64,000 nt of DNA. Origin: Holophagae bacterium. GTDB taxonomy: Bacteria > Acidobacteriota > Holophagae > Acanthopleuribacterales > Acanthopleuribacteraceae. The stretch lies in assembly GCA_030429565.1 (NCBI GenBank), contig JAUIFE010000005.1, forward strand, positions 62,001 to 126,000, given 5' to 3'. Numbering within the stretch: position 1 is the stretch's first letter; each line of letters opens with the position of its first letter. The translations under genes and the position numbers were made by a program. Under the pieces are notes generated by a model that worked only from the letters and a program-made list of their open reading frames with translations, was not told where the DNA came from and searched no databases. Below, piece by piece: positions 62,402-64,000 of the stretch.

Positions 62402-62452
62402 AGCAGACTCCTTTGCAAGGGGACCGCCGAGGCGGTCGTGCGTTGGGTGGAA

Positions 62453-63751
62453 TTAGAGACTTTCGGCGAGGGCGTCGGCCAGAATGTCGAGGCCGCGGTA
62501 GAGGGTGGCGTCGTCGATGGTCAACGGCACCAGCAAGCGAATGATGTTTTTGTAGGTGCCGGCGGGAATGACCAACAAACCGTTGGCCCAGCAGCTTTTT
62601 AAGATGGCGGCACAGCGTTCGGCGTCAGGTTGGTGGGGATCGCCGTTGTGGACCAGTTCCATGGCCCGCATGGCCCCCATGCCGCGCACGTCGCCGACGA
62701 CTTGTGGGTACTTGGCCTTCCACGCGGTGAAACGTTCACCGATGACTGTGCCCACCCGTTCGGCTTTGGCGCACAAATCCTCATCTTTCATCAGTTGAAT
62801 GGTGGCGCGGGCGGCGGCACAGGTGACCGGGTTGCCGGGATAGGTGCCGCCAATGGTCCCCGGCGCGGCTTTGTCCATCACGGCGGCACGGCCGATTACG
62901 GCGCCGATGGGCATGCCCGAACCCAGGGCTTTGGCCCAAGTGGAAATGTCGGGCACGACGCCGGCGTGTTCGTAACAGGCCCAGCGGCCGGTGCGACAAA
63001 AACCGGTTTGCACTTCGTCGAGAATCAGGACAATGCCGTGCTCGTCGCAAATCTGGCGCAGGCCCTGTAAATAGGCGGGTGGGGCGACGACAAAACCGCC
63101 TTCACCGAGGATCGGTTCAATAATAATGGCGGCGACTTCGTCGGCGGGGACCATGGTCAGGAAGGCGTCTTTGAGCCGGCGCAGCTCGCGTTCAACAAAG
63201 GCGTCGTGGCTGAGGCCGTCGCCCTGATGGTAGAAGTCGGGGTAGGGCAAGCGGTAGACGCCGCCGGCCATGGGACCGCACCAGTGTTTGTAACTGACCT
63301 TGGAGGTCAACGCCATGCCCATCATGGTGCGTCCGTGAAAGGCGCCGGTATAACAGATCACGCCGGAGCGGCGCGTGGCTTGGCGCGCAATTTTGATCGC
63401 GTTTTCGACCGACTCGGCGCCGGTGGTGGTGAGCATGACCTTGGTTTGTTCGCCGTGGGGGAACAGGTCGACCAAGTCCTCGGCGAGGGCGACGTAGGGT
63501 TCGTAAGTAGCGACCATAAAACAGGTGTGAATCAGTTGGCGTGCTTGGTTTTCAATCGCGGCGACAACGGGTTCGGGACAATGCCCGGCCGATGTGACGC
63601 CGATACCGGTGGCGAAATCGATGAGGTCACGGCCGTCCATGTCCTTCATCATAAAATCTTTGCCGGAGGCGGCCGTCAGCGGCGTTACCATCCCCAAGCC
63701 GTTGGCGATGACGGCGCGGCGGCGCTTAATCAGCTCGTCGGAAACAGTCAT
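62453..63751 (-). CDS. class III omega-aminotransferase (4-aminobutyrate aminotransferase type)
   Basis: 432 residues from the ATG at 63751 (CGAGG seven bases upstream); the longer frame to 63781 is unsupported. PLP-binding motifs: TTGAESVENAIKIARQAT at 110-127, GAFHGRTMMGMAL at 136-148, IIIEPILGEGGF at 209-220, LILDEVQTGFCRTG at 242-255 and the Schiff-base lysine K274 in DISTWAKALGSGMPIG. GTIGGTYPGNPV closes the active site. It moves an omega-amino group, as from GABA, putrescine or a derivative, to 2-oxoglutarate or pyruvate and gives an aldehyde. That aldehyde is the substrate type for the aldehyde dehydrogenase encoded 17 bases upstream. Resembles GabT/PuuE. In the operon it would follow decarboxylation. 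Confidence 0.93.
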   Translation of the reverse strand: MTVSDELIKRRRAVIANGLGMVTPLTAASGKDFMMKDMDGRDLIDFATGIGVTSAGHCPEPVVAAIENQARQLIHTCFMVATYEPYVALAEDLVDLFPHGEQTKVMLTTTGAESVENAIKIARQATRRSGVICYTGAFHGRTMMGMALTSKVSYKHWCGPMAGGVYRLPYPDFYHQGDGLSHDAFVERELRRLKDAFLTMVPADEVAAIIIEPILGEGGFVVAPPAYLQGLRQICDEHGIVLILDEVQTGFCRTGRWACYEHAGVVPDISTWAKALGSGMPIGAVIGRAAVMDKAAPGTIGGTYPGNPVTCAAARATIQLMKDEDLCAKAERVGTVIGERFTAWKAKYPQVVGDVRGMGAMRAMELVHNGDPHQPDAERCAAILKSCWANGLLVIPAGTYKNIIRLLVPLTIDDATLYRGLDILADALAESL

Positions 63752-63768
63752 GGTGTACCTCGTTGGGT

Positions 63769-64000
63769 TCAGTCGACCCAAATGGTTTTAACGTTTACAA
63801 ATTCTCGGATGCCGAAGATCGAAAGTTCGCGGCCGTAGCCGGAGTCTTTGATCCCGCCAAAGGGCAGGCGGGGATCGGAGCGGACAAACGAATTGACGAA
63901 ACAGGCGCCGACATTGAGTTCTTTGGTGGCGATGTGTTCGCCACGCGCGCGGTCGGCGGTGAAAACAGCGGCGCCCAAACCGTAATTGCTTTGGTTGGCT
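63769..64000 (-). CDS. NAD(P)-dependent aldehyde dehydrogenase, C-terminal part (succinate-semialdehyde dehydrogenase type)
   Basis: The frame is open past the right edge of the window, and the end is complete at 63769. The visible 76 residues read ANQSNYGLGAAVFT, then IATKELNVGACFVNSFVRSD, PRLPFGGIKDSGYGRELSIF and GIREFVNVKTIWVD. These are the closing motifs of the aldehyde dehydrogenase superfamily, in the form seen in the GabD/YneI group (G-I-x-x-S-G-x-G-R-E). The cofactor and catalytic Cys parts lie outside the window. It is the first visible gene of the operon, and with the aminotransferase it would convert an omega-amino compound to an acid. Further genes may lie upstream. Confidence 0.88.
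   Translation of the reverse strand, partial: ANQSNYGLGAAVFTADRARGEHIATKELNVGACFVNSFVRSDPRLPFGGIKDSGYGRELSIFGIREFVNVKTIWVD

Overview
The window is GC-rich, densely coded Gram-negative DNA. It carries an RND efflux tripartite set, a TonB-dependent Oar-type receptor with a carboxypeptidase-regulatory-like plug extension, several very large secreted proteins built from carboxypeptidase-regulatory-like folds, and STAND-type NTPases, one of them with an OmpR/CadC-like winged helix at the N-terminus. That combination is typical of Acidobacteriota, and I would look first among marine Holophagae/Acanthopleuribacter-like lineages. This is inference from gene families; no rRNA or marker operon is present. 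No tRNA, rRNA, CRISPR array or intact transposase was found.

Layout. 1-7.9 kb: end of an unknown gene, a small membrane protein, a 'RPGMY' family gene carrying an in-frame repeat insertion, a winged-helix/STAND/membrane protein, undecaprenyl diphosphate synthase, a DUF4173 membrane protein and a GIY-YIG-like protein. 7.9-20.7 kb: a coupled pair with a CapA-family lipoprotein, a 1744-residue exported protein and an 1103-residue secreted repeat protein. 21.5-28.2 kb: inorganic pyrophosphatase, O-methyltransferase, another large carboxypeptidase-regulatory-like protein and an HTTM-DCC fusion. 28.9-36.7 kb: a second STAND NTPase, a GNAT acetyltransferase and a three-gene operon (S51 cyanophycinase-like peptidase, Fes-like esterase, ATP-grasp). 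37.4-44 kb: proline dehydrogenase, a duplicated-domain secreted protein, a eukaryote-like SET-domain methyltransferase, and a GT-C/GT2 fusion followed by DUF2304. 44.3-53.3 kb: RND adaptor, pump, outer-membrane factor, then the TonB receptor. 53.4-55.9 kb: an accessory patch (AT-richer up to about 55 kb) with two unknown genes, a tyrosine-recombinase remnant and inverted REP-like repeats. 55.9-64 kb: a six-gene minus-strand operon (aldehyde dehydrogenase, class III aminotransferase, nitrilase-fold amidase, Orn/Lys/Arg decarboxylase, ATP-grasp ligase, C45 autoproteolytic acyltransferase/hydrolase).

The two most interesting signals are the following. (1) A family of about 160-bp MITE-like elements with CCTGAA-type inverted ends and apparent 5-bp target duplications is present in at least six places; three copies are exactly 160 bp. 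One copy sits inside a gene and adds exactly 55 sense codons. (2) The 55.9-64 kb operon looks like a route from a basic amino acid through a polyamine to an omega-amino acid, with added amide-forming (ATP-grasp) and amide-cleaving (nitrilase-fold, C45) steps. It resembles a protected-intermediate pathway and I cannot match it to a named system. The 33-37 kb operon also pairs an ATP-grasp enzyme with hydrolases and may be a second uncharacterised small-molecule or peptide system.
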